Shown here: positions 1 to 7,175 of the stretch, piece after piece
How the letters are laid out: each line of letters starts with the position of its first letter
How positions within the stretch are numbered: the stretch's first letter is position 1
From: SBAX01 sp964646605
GTDB lineage: Bacteria; Planctomycetota; Phycisphaerae; UBA1845
DNA length: 64,000 nucleotides
Direction of reading: 5' to 3'
Assembly (NCBI GenBank): GCA_964646605.1
Contig: CAZYEX010000134.1
Coordinates: forward strand, 1-64,000
Program-made: the position numbers and the translations under genes
Notes under the pieces: model-generated
The model's database searches: none
What the model saw: only the letters and a program-made list of their open reading frames with translations
What the model was told of the DNA's origin: nothing

Positions 1-22
1 CGGAAACCCTGGGGGCCGGGCC

Positions 23-559
23 GTGAAAATCGAACCGTCCATCATCATCGACACGCGCGAACAGAACCCGCTCGACTTCCCGAATCTACCCACCACGACC
101 GCGGCGCTGGACGCGGGCGACTACTCCATCGTTGGGTTGACCCACCTTGTCGCCGTGGAACGCAAGAGCCTTGACGACCTACTCGCCTGCATTGGGCGGG
201 AACGGGAGCGCTTCAAGCGGGAGCTTCAGCGCCTACGCGCCTACCGCTTTCGGTTGCTGGTAGTCGAGGCGTCCGCTGCGGACCTGGAAGCTGGCGACTG
301 GCGTTCCCAGCTTTCACCGGCGCACGTCCTGGGGAGCTTGGCGGCATGGACGGCACAGTACGGCCTACCCGTTTGGCTGGCCGGTGACCACGACGGGGCC
401 GGGCGATTCGTAGAACGGTGCCTGTTTCAGTGCGCCCGTGCCGTGGCGCTCGAACACGGGGCCGCCGTTGGGTTCCTGGGGGCCGCTGAGCACGCGGGCG
501 ACCCCGACGCCGAACACGTCGCTGAGCACCTGGGCGAGCTTTCCCTACTACAAGCGTAG
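23..559 (+). CDS. ERCC4-type (XPF/MUS81-like) nuclease, probably element-encoded
   Basis: The 178-residue protein is an ERCC4-domain nuclease, a family that cuts branched or flapped DNA with a metal-dependent active site. The signature residues are visible: DTREQ at 10-14, GDYS at 32-35, and the ERK-x3-D motif at 46-52 (VERKSLDD). It lacks the helicase and HhH domains of cellular XPF or MUS81, and such short stand-alone forms are common in phages and integrative elements. It starts with GTG; the frame is open to the window edge, so a longer N-terminus is possible, although the DTREQ spacing fits this start. It lies just left of an isolated tRNA-Asn 3' half, which fits an integrated element. 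The substrate is not known. Confidence 0.8.
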   Translation: MKIEPSIIIDTREQNPLDFPNLPTTTAALDAGDYSIVGLTHLVAVERKSLDDLLACIGRERERFKRELQRLRAYRFRLLVVEASAADLEAGDWRSQLSPAHVLGSLAAWTAQYGLPVWLAGDHDGAGRFVERCLFQCARAVALEHGAAVGFLGAAEHAGDPDAEHVAEHLGELSLLQA

Positions 560-578
560 GAGGAGCGCCCGAGTTAGT

Positions 579-592
579 GGGTAGTACTACCC
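579..592. promoter_or_regulatory. 14-bp perfect palindrome near the element end
   Basis: GGGTAGTACTACCC is a perfect palindrome 20 bases after the nuclease stop and about 105 bases before the tRNA-Asn fragment. Its position inside the putative element end would suit a protein-binding site such as an integrase, excisionase or repressor operator. That role is inference; the sequence shows only the symmetry. Confidence 0.35.
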
Positions 593-698
593 GAATGGGG
601 TGAAAATGGGTATAAAGAACGCAAGGCTTGCAAACGAAAAACCACCCTGGTACGCTTAGAATCAAGGTAATGGCCTAGTGTCACCCCCCTGGCGTCCT

Positions 699-740
699 CT
701 GTTAACCGCTAGGTTTCAGGTTCGAGTCCTGATCGGGGAG
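699..740 (+). other. Isolated 3' half of tRNA-Asn (attR-like integration scar)
   Basis: From the anticodon loop CTGTTAA (anticodon GTT, Asn) onward the spacing is exactly that of a tRNA: a 5-nt stem strand, a 5-nt variable loop, the T-arm TCAGG-TTCGAGT-CCTGA, the 3' acceptor strand TCGGGGA and discriminator G. No CCA is encoded. The matching 5' half is absent: the bases before the loop form neither the anticodon stem, nor a D-arm, nor the acceptor strand TCCCCGA. A lone tRNA 3' half is the footprint left by integrases that use tRNA genes. Because the 3' half is retained at the distal end, the element should lie to the left, with the intact tRNA-Asn beyond the window. Confidence 0.75.
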
Positions 741-884
741 GTCAGCGATCGGGGGCGCGGTCCGATGGTTGGCGGCTATCCGCAGGTAGGCTTGTTCATC
801 GTCGCATGGTCCAGCCATCGGCCACGCTTTAGTTTCTGTCCGGCGTTTAGGTTGTGGAGCACAGGATTAAAGCGTCCGTGACGA

Positions 885-1052
885 GTGGCTTTGTTTCGCA
901 AAGTATTCTTTTTCTCGTTTTTCGTGTTTTTCCGGTGGTGTCATCGTGTGACACTCGTTTTCCGCGCCATGGGAGTCGGCGGGCCCGGGCGACGGTCGCC
1001 GCCCGCCGGCCCATGTTCGGCATATGTTAGCATGGCCGGGGTGGGGAGTCAA
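885..1052 (-). repeat. Dispersed ~160 bp element, copy 1 (promoter-headed, possible ncRNA)
   Basis: Read on the minus strand this segment is clearly homologous to a second copy at 6931-7095 on the plus strand. Both begin with TTGACT and an extended -10 TGCTAACAT. Both then carry a GC-rich hairpin containing GGCGACCGTCGCC, a second stem around GTGTCA/TGACAC, and an A-rich tail. Short reading frames in the tail differ between the copies (here 25 codons starting MTPPEK), so the conserved unit is more likely RNA or DNA structure than protein. It could be a small RNA family, a miniature mobile element, or the remnant of a transposase locus. No other gene is apparent between the tRNA fragment and the beta-helix gene. 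Confidence 0.6.
1024..1052 (-). promoter_or_regulatory. Sigma70-like promoter of repeat copy 1
   Basis: TTGACT, a 17-bp spacer and TAACAT preceded by the extended -10 TGC. It points leftward into the repeat element, with a start expected near 1017. The same boxes occur at the head of the second copy. Confidence 0.5.
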
Positions 1053-1365
1053 GGGGGATTGCCGATTTTCGATTGTCGATTGTCGATTGGGGGAAACGCA
1101 GAGACGCACAAAGCAGAAACGCCGACAGCAACGGCGGTTGCAGGGCACGGGTTACCATGCGGGTGCGAGGTGGCGGCCGCGCGATAGACCGCGACGGTTG
1201 ACGCCAAGACGACGAGCCGATCCGAGTGAATCATCCGATCATGCCGCCCTTCGTACGGCGCCGGCAGGTTCCGACTGGCATTGCCCGGGTCGGGCGGGTA
1301 TAATCAGCGCGCAGACAACCCTCGGTGCGTTCCGACCTGCGTTCGCTTGCGGCGGAGGAATGAGA

Positions 1366-3228
1366 ATGCTTCAAGCAACACGTTGGCCGACGGCGGCGAT
1401 TGTGGTGAGTCTCGAGCTGCCAGGCGTTGCTGCGGCCGCAACCCTCAACGTGCCCGGAGACTTCGCCACCATCCAGGCGTGCATCGACGCCGCGGTCACC
1501 CGCGTCGATGAGTGCGTCGTGGCCCTGGGGACGTACCACGAAACGATTAACTTTCTCGGCAAGGCCATCACCCTCCGCAGCTCCGGCGGACGGGACGTGA
1601 CGACCATCGACGCAACGGGCATCGGCGGCAGCGTGGTCACCTGCACCAGCGGCGAAGGCCCGGATACCGTCCTCGATGGTTTCACGATCACCGGCGGAAG
1701 GGGTGCGGTTGATGATCGTCCACGCCTTTATGGAGGCGGAATGTACAACTACCGCAGCAGCCCCACAGTAATTAACTGCAGGTTTACGGAGAATTCGGCC
1801 ATCGGCTATCCCGGCAGTAGGGGAGGTGGAATGTATAACTCCTACAGCAATCCGACGGTGAGCAACTGTATATTCGAGCGCAACACGACCAACGGGGGCG
1901 GCGGCGGGATGTTCAGCGACAGCAGCAGCCCGACGGTGACCAACTGCACCTTCAGCAGGAACCGGGCTAGCGCTGGCGGCGGGATGTACAGCTCCGGCAG
2001 CAGCCCGACGGTGACCTTCTGCGGCTTCAACGGGAACACCGCGCTCCACAGCGGTGGCGGGATGTTCAATGACTCAAGCAGCCCCTCGGTGGGCGACTGC
2101 ACATTCAGCGGGAACACGGCCGACTACGGCGGCGGGATGCACAACCAATACGGCATTCCGACGGTGACCAACTGTACATTCAGTGAGAACACGGCCACTT
2201 CCTACGGCGGCGGGATGCACAACTTCTTCGGTAGTCTGACGGTGATTGACTGTACTTTCGGCGGGAACACGGCCCGGTATGGCGGCGGCGGGATGGTAAA
2301 CACCTACAGCGACCCGACGGTGACTGACTGCACGTTTAGCGGCAACACGGCCGACGACGGCGCTGGTATGAACAACCACCAAAGCAACCCAACGGTCACC
2401 AATTTTGCGTTCACCGGAAACGCCAGCTACCGCGGCGGCGGGATGTACAACGAAGTCGGCAGCAACCCGACAGCGACCAACTGCAACTTCAGCGGGAACG
2501 GGGCTAGCGCTGGAGGCGGGATGTACAACTACGCCAGTAGTCCGACATTGATCAATTGCACTTTCGGTAGGAACACCGCCACCAACGCCAGCGGCGGGAT
2601 GTACAATTACGGGCTTAGCCCGACGTTGACCAATTGCATCCTTTGGGGCAATGGAGCCGATCAGATCGTTAATAACGGGCTTGCGACGCCCACGATTAGC
2701 TTCAGCGACGTGCAGGGCGGGTTGCCAGCCGGTGCTGTTGACGCCGGGGGAAACATCGACCTCGACCCGATGTTCATTCGCCCGCCGGACCCTGGGGCTG
2801 ACGGGACGTGGGACGGCGTGGATGACGATTACGGCGACCTGCGTCTGCAAGCGGGGTCGCCGTGCATTAACGCGGGTGATCCGGACTTCGGGGCGAGCAA
2901 AGATCCTCTTTGCCCGCCTGACAAAGTGGAACTTTGTCCTCCCCGCGACCTCGAGGGACACGCGCGGGTACTTTGCGGGCGAGTGGATATGGGGGCGTAC
3001 GAGTTCGGCATCGGGGATTACGATTGCGATCAAGCCGTCGAGCTCGACGATTTCTCAAGTTGGCAGGCCTGCATGACCGCCCCACGGGATGTCCGCGAGC
3101 TTGCGCTCGCGGCTCTGACCGCCGCCGCGGTGGAATCGGCAATCGGTTGTGAGGTCTTCGACTTTGACGCCGACGGCGACGTAGACCTGGTCGACTTTGG
3201 CGCGTTTCAGATGATCTTCGGTCCGTGA
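1366..3228 (+). CDS. Secreted right-handed beta-helix protein with dockerin-like C-terminus
   Basis: About 620 residues. The start ATG follows SD sequence GGAGGA by 6 bases; an ATG two codons earlier is possible. A signal peptide occupies roughly residues 1-25 (hydrophobic, ending GVAAAA). It is followed by a beta-helix cap (residues ~26-85) and about twelve ~22-residue coils of the form GGGMYN..SPTVTNCTFSGNTA, which is a parallel beta-helix as in polymorphic outer-membrane proteins. Residues ~549-617 hold two EF-hand-like loops (DYDCDQAVELDDF and DFDADGDVDLVDF), a dockerin-like tail common in Phycisphaerae. It is probably an extracellular surface or carbohydrate-binding protein; the ligand is unknown and no catalytic residues can be assigned. 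Confidence 0.85.
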   Translation: MLQATRWPTAAIVVSLELPGVAAAATLNVPGDFATIQACIDAAVTRVDECVVALGTYHETINFLGKAITLRSSGGRDVTTIDATGIGGSVVTCTSGEGPDTVLDGFTITGGRGAVDDRPRLYGGGMYNYRSSPTVINCRFTENSAIGYPGSRGGGMYNSYSNPTVSNCIFERNTTNGGGGGMFSDSSSPTVTNCTFSRNRASAGGGMYSSGSSPTVTFCGFNGNTALHSGGGMFNDSSSPSVGDCTFSGNTADYGGGMHNQYGIPTVTNCTFSENTATSYGGGMHNFFGSLTVIDCTFGGNTARYGGGGMVNTYSDPTVTDCTFSGNTADDGAGMNNHQSNPTVTNFAFTGNASYRGGGMYNEVGSNPTATNCNFSGNGASAGGGMYNYASSPTLINCTFGRNTATNASGGMYNYGLSPTLTNCILWGNGADQIVNNGLATPTISFSDVQGGLPAGAVDAGGNIDLDPMFIRPPDPGADGTWDGVDDDYGDLRLQAGSPCINAGDPDFGASKDPLCPPDKVELCPPRDLEGHARVLCGRVDMGAYEFGIGDYDCDQAVELDDFSSWQACMTAPRDVRELALAALTAAAVESAIGCEVFDFDADGDVDLVDFGAFQMIFGP

Positions 3229-3624
3229 AAATGCGTGTGATCAGTCCTCTCCCCGGGGAAAAGGGGGTTGGGTGAGAGGCAGGTTGGAACGCATTCACTT
3301 CCCCCCAGCCATGACTGGCTGGGCTATTCTCGAGGTGTCCCACCAGGACGCCGTGACGCAGGACCGCCAAAATGTGGGTAACAGCAAGGTTGAACGGCTG
3401 GCCCAAGGTGTCGCCTTCGGCGGCGGGAAGGCCGCTTCAGCGGCCTAGCGCGGAAGCAGCGTCTCCGACGACGTGGGAGGAACGTAGCGTTGTAGAATGA
3501 CACGGCGAGCGAGAATGCCGATTCGACAGCGACCGGGTCTCGCAGGTACTATGATCCAGCAATCGGGCTCGTAGGGTCGTCGTTTGGGCGGCGGGGTAGG
3601 GAAGACTCGACCACGGGGAACGTA
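3229..3624. other. Gene-free 396 bp spacer with two palindromic repeats
   Basis: No convincing gene is seen. It contains CCTCTCC...GAGAGG at 3246-3279, a member of the common CCTCTCCCC-GGGG intergenic palindrome type. A perfect hairpin GGCCGC-TTCA-GCGGCC lies at 3430-3445. Either could act as a terminator for the beta-helix gene, but neither has a T-tract. Confidence 0.5.
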
Positions 3625-4467
3625 ATGCTGGTCAAGCTAGCCACGGCACGGGGCTTTTGCTTCGGCGTCGAGGACGCGATTGAGCTCGCCGAGGCCGCGG
3701 TTGCGGAGCACGGCGCGGGCAACGTCGTGGCACTCGGTCCGGTGATCCATAACCGACAGGTGGTCACCAAGCTGGAGCGCGCCGGGTTGAACCAATCCGG
3801 GGAGCTGGACACGATCGGCGCGACCCAGGCCGTGCTCATCCGCTCGCACGGCGCTCCACCTGAGACTTTCGCCATCGCCCAATCCCGCAACCTCCACGTC
3901 GTCGATGCGACGTGCGTGTTGGTGAAACGCGCCCAGAACGTCGTCAAGCAACTCCACGAAGAAGGCTACCACGTGGTGATGATCGGCGATCCGGAGCATC
4001 CCGAGGTTCGGGGTGTCATCGGATACGCGCCTCAGGTTACGGTCATCGACCGAGGGACCGATTTGGAAGCGGCGCTGCCCTACAAAGAACGGCTGGGAAT
4101 CGTCGCCCAGACGACGCACTCGCCGGAACACGTGGCCGACATGATCGCGGATATCCTCCGACGCCCCTATCGCGAAGTGAAGATCGTCAACACGCTGTGC
4201 CTGGAAGTGACCCGCCGGCAGGAGGCGGCGATGGCCCTATGCGCCGAGGTCGAGGTGCTGTTCGTGCTCGGCGGGCTGCACTCGGCCAATACCCGGGAGA
4301 TGGCGCGATTGTGCCAAGATGCAGGCACCCAGACCTATCACGTTGAGACGTGGGATCAGTTCGATCCGAGCATGGTCAAGGACAAGACCGTCGCGGGCGT
4401 CACCGCCGGGGCCTCGACCCCGGAGTGGGTCATTGAAGATTTCGTTCGTCACCTGGAGGCTTTATGA
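3625..4467 (+). CDS. ispH: 4-hydroxy-3-methylbut-2-enyl diphosphate reductase
   Basis: The [4Fe-4S] enzyme of the last step of the MEP (non-mevalonate) pathway reduces HMBPP to IPP and DMAPP in the cytoplasm. The 280-residue protein has all the hallmarks: cluster cysteines C12 (GFCFGV), C97 (DATC) and C192 (NTLC), substrate histidines H42 (VIHN), H75 (RSHG) and H125, and the proton-donor glutamate E127 in HPEVRG. The ending AGASTPEWVIE is typical of the family. Its stop overlaps the start of a CDGSH iron-sulfur gene by 4 bases, so the two are probably co-translated, which is apt for an oxygen-sensitive Fe-S enzyme. No other MEP genes are in the window. Confidence 0.96.
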   Translation: MLVKLATARGFCFGVEDAIELAEAAVAEHGAGNVVALGPVIHNRQVVTKLERAGLNQSGELDTIGATQAVLIRSHGAPPETFAIAQSRNLHVVDATCVLVKRAQNVVKQLHEEGYHVVMIGDPEHPEVRGVIGYAPQVTVIDRGTDLEAALPYKERLGIVAQTTHSPEHVADMIADILRRPYREVKIVNTLCLEVTRRQEAAMALCAEVEVLFVLGGLHSANTREMARLCQDAGTQTYHVETWDQFDPSMVKDKTVAGVTAGASTPEWVIEDFVRHLEAL

Positions 4468-4703
4468 GCGCACCGAAGCACGGAGCCGCGCCCCTCGTCG
4501 TGGAGGAAACCGCGGGAAAGAAGGCCTACTGTCAATGCGGTTTGTCCGCCAAACTTCCCTATTGCGACGGCAGTCACAGCCGCGAGGGGACCGGACTCGC
4601 CCCCATCGTCGTCACCGTGGACGCGCCCGGAACCCGCGCCGTCTGCCAGTGTCACCAAAGCAAGAACCGCCCCTGGTGCGACGGCACGCACGCGACGTTG
4701 TAG
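4464..4703 (+). CDS. CDGSH iron-sulfur domain protein (two domains)
   Basis: This 79-residue protein is built of two CDGSH zinc-finger-like iron-sulfur domains. Each has the C-x-C-x8-C-x3-H pattern that binds a [2Fe-2S] cluster through three cysteines and one histidine: C23, C25, C34, H38 and C61, C63, C72, H76. Unlike eukaryotic mitoNEET there is no membrane anchor. Bacterial members are thought to act in electron or cluster transfer, but the partner is generally unknown. The ATGA overlap with ispH suggests that it serves the ispH cluster or redox supply; that link is inference from gene order alone. Confidence 0.9.
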   Translation: MSAPKHGAAPLVVEETAGKKAYCQCGLSAKLPYCDGSHSREGTGLAPIVVTVDAPGTRAVCQCHQSKNRPWCDGTHATL

Positions 4704-4939
4704 CTTGGGCAGGGATTGGCGAAGGTCGATAGCCGATTGCCGATCAGAGCCGTAAGCGGAAGCGACCGGATTATCCGAGCCTGGAGGGCGAGCGACAGGA
4801 TCATCAACATCGGGAGCACTTGCGCCCGGCCAAGGGCAACCTACCCGGCCGAACACAACGCGCCTACGCGAAAAATGGTGGCCGTCTCTGGGGTGTACTC
4901 GACGACGATGAATGTCTCACTCGCTATGAAACAGTACAC

Positions 4940-5341
4940 TCACGGCAACCTGTGGACGCCCGATTTACGATGCCCATGAATCACAGTTATCGCCCAGTAC
5001 ACGAGAATCACAGTACCGATAATGATCCCCCCAATCAGAAAAAGCCCATCCCCGCGGTGCTCGAAACCGGTAATCCATCTCCCGGCAAGGTAAACCAATG
5101 GGATCATTACGCCTGCCCAGGCCGCCATGACGGGCATATGCCACTTGGAAGAAGCGACGCTCTTCGTAGAGAGAGGGGCGAGGGCTACCAAGAGCACACC
5201 AGGTCCGATGAACGTTTGGATGAACGTGAGGTCCTGCCATTGAGTCCACCCAACCTCGTAGGAGATAGCCATGAATGCCCACGCGGTCGAGGCTATGACC
5301 AAGATCCATCGGAACTTGAGCGGTTTTTCCGTAGTTTCCAT
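4940..5341 (-). CDS. Small integral membrane protein of unknown function
   Basis: 133 residues with four hydrophobic segments at about 12-30, 44-57, 69-86 and 98-120, starting after SD sequence GGGAGAG. I do not recognise a family. Directly after its TGA, a GTG opens a 32-codon frame running to 4841 (starting VYCFIASETF) that looks protein-like. This could be a tiny downstream gene or the tail of a once longer protein. The base composition here and in the next gene is visibly more AT-rich than in the flanks, suggesting acquired DNA. A full function cannot be assigned. Confidence 0.65.
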   Translation of the reverse strand: METTEKPLKFRWILVIASTAWAFMAISYEVGWTQWQDLTFIQTFIGPGVLLVALAPLSTKSVASSKWHMPVMAAWAGVMIPLVYLAGRWITGFEHRGDGLFLIGGIIIGTVILVYWAITVIHGHRKSGVHRLP

Positions 5342-5499
5342 CGTACTCTCCCGCCGTTATTCATCAACATGGCAGCGCTGCGAACTGCGATTCTGACACG
5401 GAAACGCCGATCGACCGAATCGCCACCCCGCCTTCTCGATAGCCCCAGGCACGGCTTGGGGTCGACCCAGCAGTTCGCTGAAAAACTGGAATCTGGTTC

Positions 5500-5549
5500 G
5501 TGGCACCGGCTTCCAGTCGGTGAAAACACGGACAGGAAACCGGTGCCAC
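5500..5549. repeat. Inverted repeat GTGGCACCGG...CCGGTGCCAC (REP-like)
   Basis: The arms GTGGCACCGG and CCGGTGCCAC are perfectly complementary. After one mismatch the pairing continues with TTCC/GGAA, giving about a 15-bp stem around a 20-base loop. It sits between two minus-strand genes and could terminate the upstream one. Repeats with this core are frequently intergenic in planctomycetes. Confidence 0.6.
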
Positions 5550-5581
5550 AAGTTTCTTAACGGGCTCCTAGCGCTGTCGAA

Positions 5582-6304
5582 CTAGAAGAAGAAAGCCCAG
5601 ATTAAGATAATAAGAGCCACGCCTATCACGATCAAAATACAGCACCCCACTACCGAAGCCACTCCACCATCGGAAAACTGTGAACCTGGGAATGGCGTAA
5701 CGGTGACCAAAGAATCGGCAGATACGGCTGCCGCCGATGAAGTCGAAGCAGTAAGCCCGCTAAAGTCCACCAGCGAAGTGACCGTATCCCCGCCATCTGT
5801 GCTTATCAAAGCTACAGCCTTCCCCGGATCACCTTTAACACCGACAATAGTGCCGACCTCGGTCGAGTTCTCTCCGTCTTCCGATGCAACAAGGGAGAAG
5901 TCGAGCCTGTTGTCATCAGTAACGGAGACATTCTTGATATTGAACTCTCCAGTCTTTTCCCCACTTGGATCGTACGAAACCACAAGACCGCTCACGCCGC
6001 CGTCCGCATTGCGAACCATCTGGTCGAAAGTATAGGTCAATCCCCATAGCTCGAGCGTGACTGTCCCTCTAGCGACCGAGGAACTCCCAATCGGTATGGA
6101 CCTGATTTGATCCATCAGAGAGTCCGCTATTTCTGCGCCATAGAGACCAACCAATGTGGCTTCGACGATCCGCAACCCCCTCTGTTTCCCGCGTTCGGCG
6201 GCGAACACGACTGGACAAAGTGCCCAAAAGAAAGCAAACACCGTTGCAATGGTTTGTGCACACGTGAGATTTCTCAGTGAAAACCCAAGTCGGAAGTTCC
6301 TCAT
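5582..6304 (-). CDS. Exported protein with C-terminal membrane anchor, unknown function
   Basis: About 240 residues. The start chosen (MRNFRLGF) follows SD AAGGAG by 8 bases; a GTG 18 bases upstream would add six residues but overlaps that SD. An N-terminal signal peptide ends near PVVFAAE (about residue 36). The middle is a soluble, beta-rich, Ser/Thr- and Asp-rich segment. The last ~25 residues (VGCCILIVIGVALIILIWAFFF) form a single membrane helix with no cytoplasmic tail. It resembles a tail-anchored or rhombosortase/exosortase-type surface protein, but I see no recognised sorting motif. A promoter and a small ORF lie upstream. AT content is higher than in the neighbours. Family not recognised. 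Confidence 0.7.
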   Translation of the reverse strand: MRNFRLGFSLRNLTCAQTIATVFAFFWALCPVVFAAERGKQRGLRIVEATLVGLYGAEIADSLMDQIRSIPIGSSSVARGTVTLELWGLTYTFDQMVRNADGGVSGLVVSYDPSGEKTGEFNIKNVSVTDDNRLDFSLVASEDGENSTEVGTIVGVKGDPGKAVALISTDGGDTVTSLVDFSGLTASTSSAAAVSADSLVTVTPFPGSQFSDGGVASVVGCCILIVIGVALIILIWAFFF

Positions 6305-6366
6305 GACTAAGACTCCTTTCACAACGAACTACGTTAGCTCCACTCGTGTAGCGGCATTCGCTCCAC

Positions 6367-6504
6367 TCATGGAACCGTTTGGGCGGAGCACGATGCCCCA
6401 ACCACTTTTTTCGCTACGAAGCAGGTCGCAAGTTTGCTTGTCGACCCACGACCTGCGTCCGCTACTTCCGGAAATCCGGCTTCGGCGTGAACAAAGTTGA
6501 TCAT
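6367..6504 (-). CDS. Possible 45-codon small protein
   Basis: The frame begins with ATG after a good SD (AAGGAG, 5 bases upstream) and ends 62 bases before the start of the exported protein gene. The translation begins MINFVHAEAGFPEVADAG. It has no signal peptide and no recognisable motif. A promoter with a perfect TTGACA box lies about 90 bases upstream, so it could be the first gene of a two-gene transcript or simply leader sequence. The SD is the only positive evidence for translation. Confidence 0.3.
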   Translation of the reverse strand: MINFVHAEAGFPEVADAGRGSTSKLATCFVAKKVVGASCSAQTVP

Positions 6505-6590
6505 TCCTACTCCTTCGCAGAGGCAGACATGCGCGACCGAGAACCCAGGCCACGCACCAGAAACCCCCGTGGAACCGGCTTTCCGGGCGC

Positions 6591-6618
6591 ACTTTATCGG
6601 AACGACGGCACTTGTCAA
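6591..6618 (-). promoter_or_regulatory. Sigma70-like promoter, TTGACA-N16-TAAAGT
   Basis: A consensus -35 TTGACA and -10 TAAAGT separated by 16 bases on the minus strand. They are correctly oriented to transcribe the 45-codon frame and the exported protein gene. Confidence 0.5.
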
Positions 6619-6930
6619 TCAAAATTAACTTCATGGGACGCCATTTTTTTCTGCGCAAACTCTTCTAAACCACAGCTTTAGCAAACGCCAATTGGTACTA
6701 CGGGTCAGACAAGATTATGCCCTGCCAGCTGGCGTAACAAGAACGTCGCCTGTCAGCGACAGCGAGCGGAGGCCCAAGCGGACCGGAGCGGACGCTGCGG
6801 CGATGTCCGCCCCAGGAAAAAGGTGTCAGGAGGGAAAAGTGTCAAGGGGTCGGATGAAGGCTCAAAAAGTCAACGTGTCAGAATGATTTTCTCGCCGTCC
6901 TGGACCGCTTTCTCGCATGCCCCATGCCCC

Positions 6931-6958
6931 TTGACTTTTTCCCGGTGCATGCTAACAT
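6931..6958 (+). promoter_or_regulatory. Sigma70-like promoter of repeat copy 2
   Basis: TTGACT, a 16-bp spacer, and TAACAT with extended -10 TGC. It reads rightward into the element, with a start expected near 6965. Confidence 0.5.
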
Positions 6959-7095
6959 ATACCGAACAGCGGCGGGCCCCCCGGCGACCGTCGCCCGGGC
7001 CGGACGATTCCCCTGCGGGAAAACAGGTGCCACGCGGTGACACCATGAAGAAAATGCGAGAAAAAAAGATACCAAACGAACCCATTTGTCAACCA
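6931..7095 (+). repeat. Dispersed ~160 bp element, copy 2 (promoter-headed, possible ncRNA)
   Basis: This is the plus-strand counterpart of the element at 885-1052, inverted relative to it. The similarity starts at the promoter and runs through the shared GGCGACCGTCGCC hairpin and the GGTGCCAC-GCG-GTGACACC stem to an A/G-rich tail. In the second stem the two copies differ at positions that keep pairing in part, which hints at selection on structure. Here an ATG frame starting MKKMREKKIPNEP reads out of the tail, but it is not the same peptide as in copy 1. The unit ends before galE, which is transcribed toward it. Confidence 0.6.
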
Positions 7096-7175
7096 CACTG
7101 CAATGCCGGACGCCCCAGCGGAATTAGACGACCGATGATCCAGGGCACCTGGCGTCGGTGCGAACACGCTGGGCC

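Noticed and set aside
660..740. Complete tRNA gene
   Set aside because: Only the 3' half fits. The upstream bases cannot form the acceptor, D or anticodon stem strands, so it was recorded as a fragment.
678..881. 67-codon ORF after the tRNA fragment
   Set aside because: It begins upstream of and runs through the tRNA-Asn 3' half and has no SD or protein-like composition.
1800..2650. DNA tandem repeat or CRISPR-like array
   Set aside because: The periodicity is that of beta-helix coils in a coding sequence with varied codons; it is a protein repeat.
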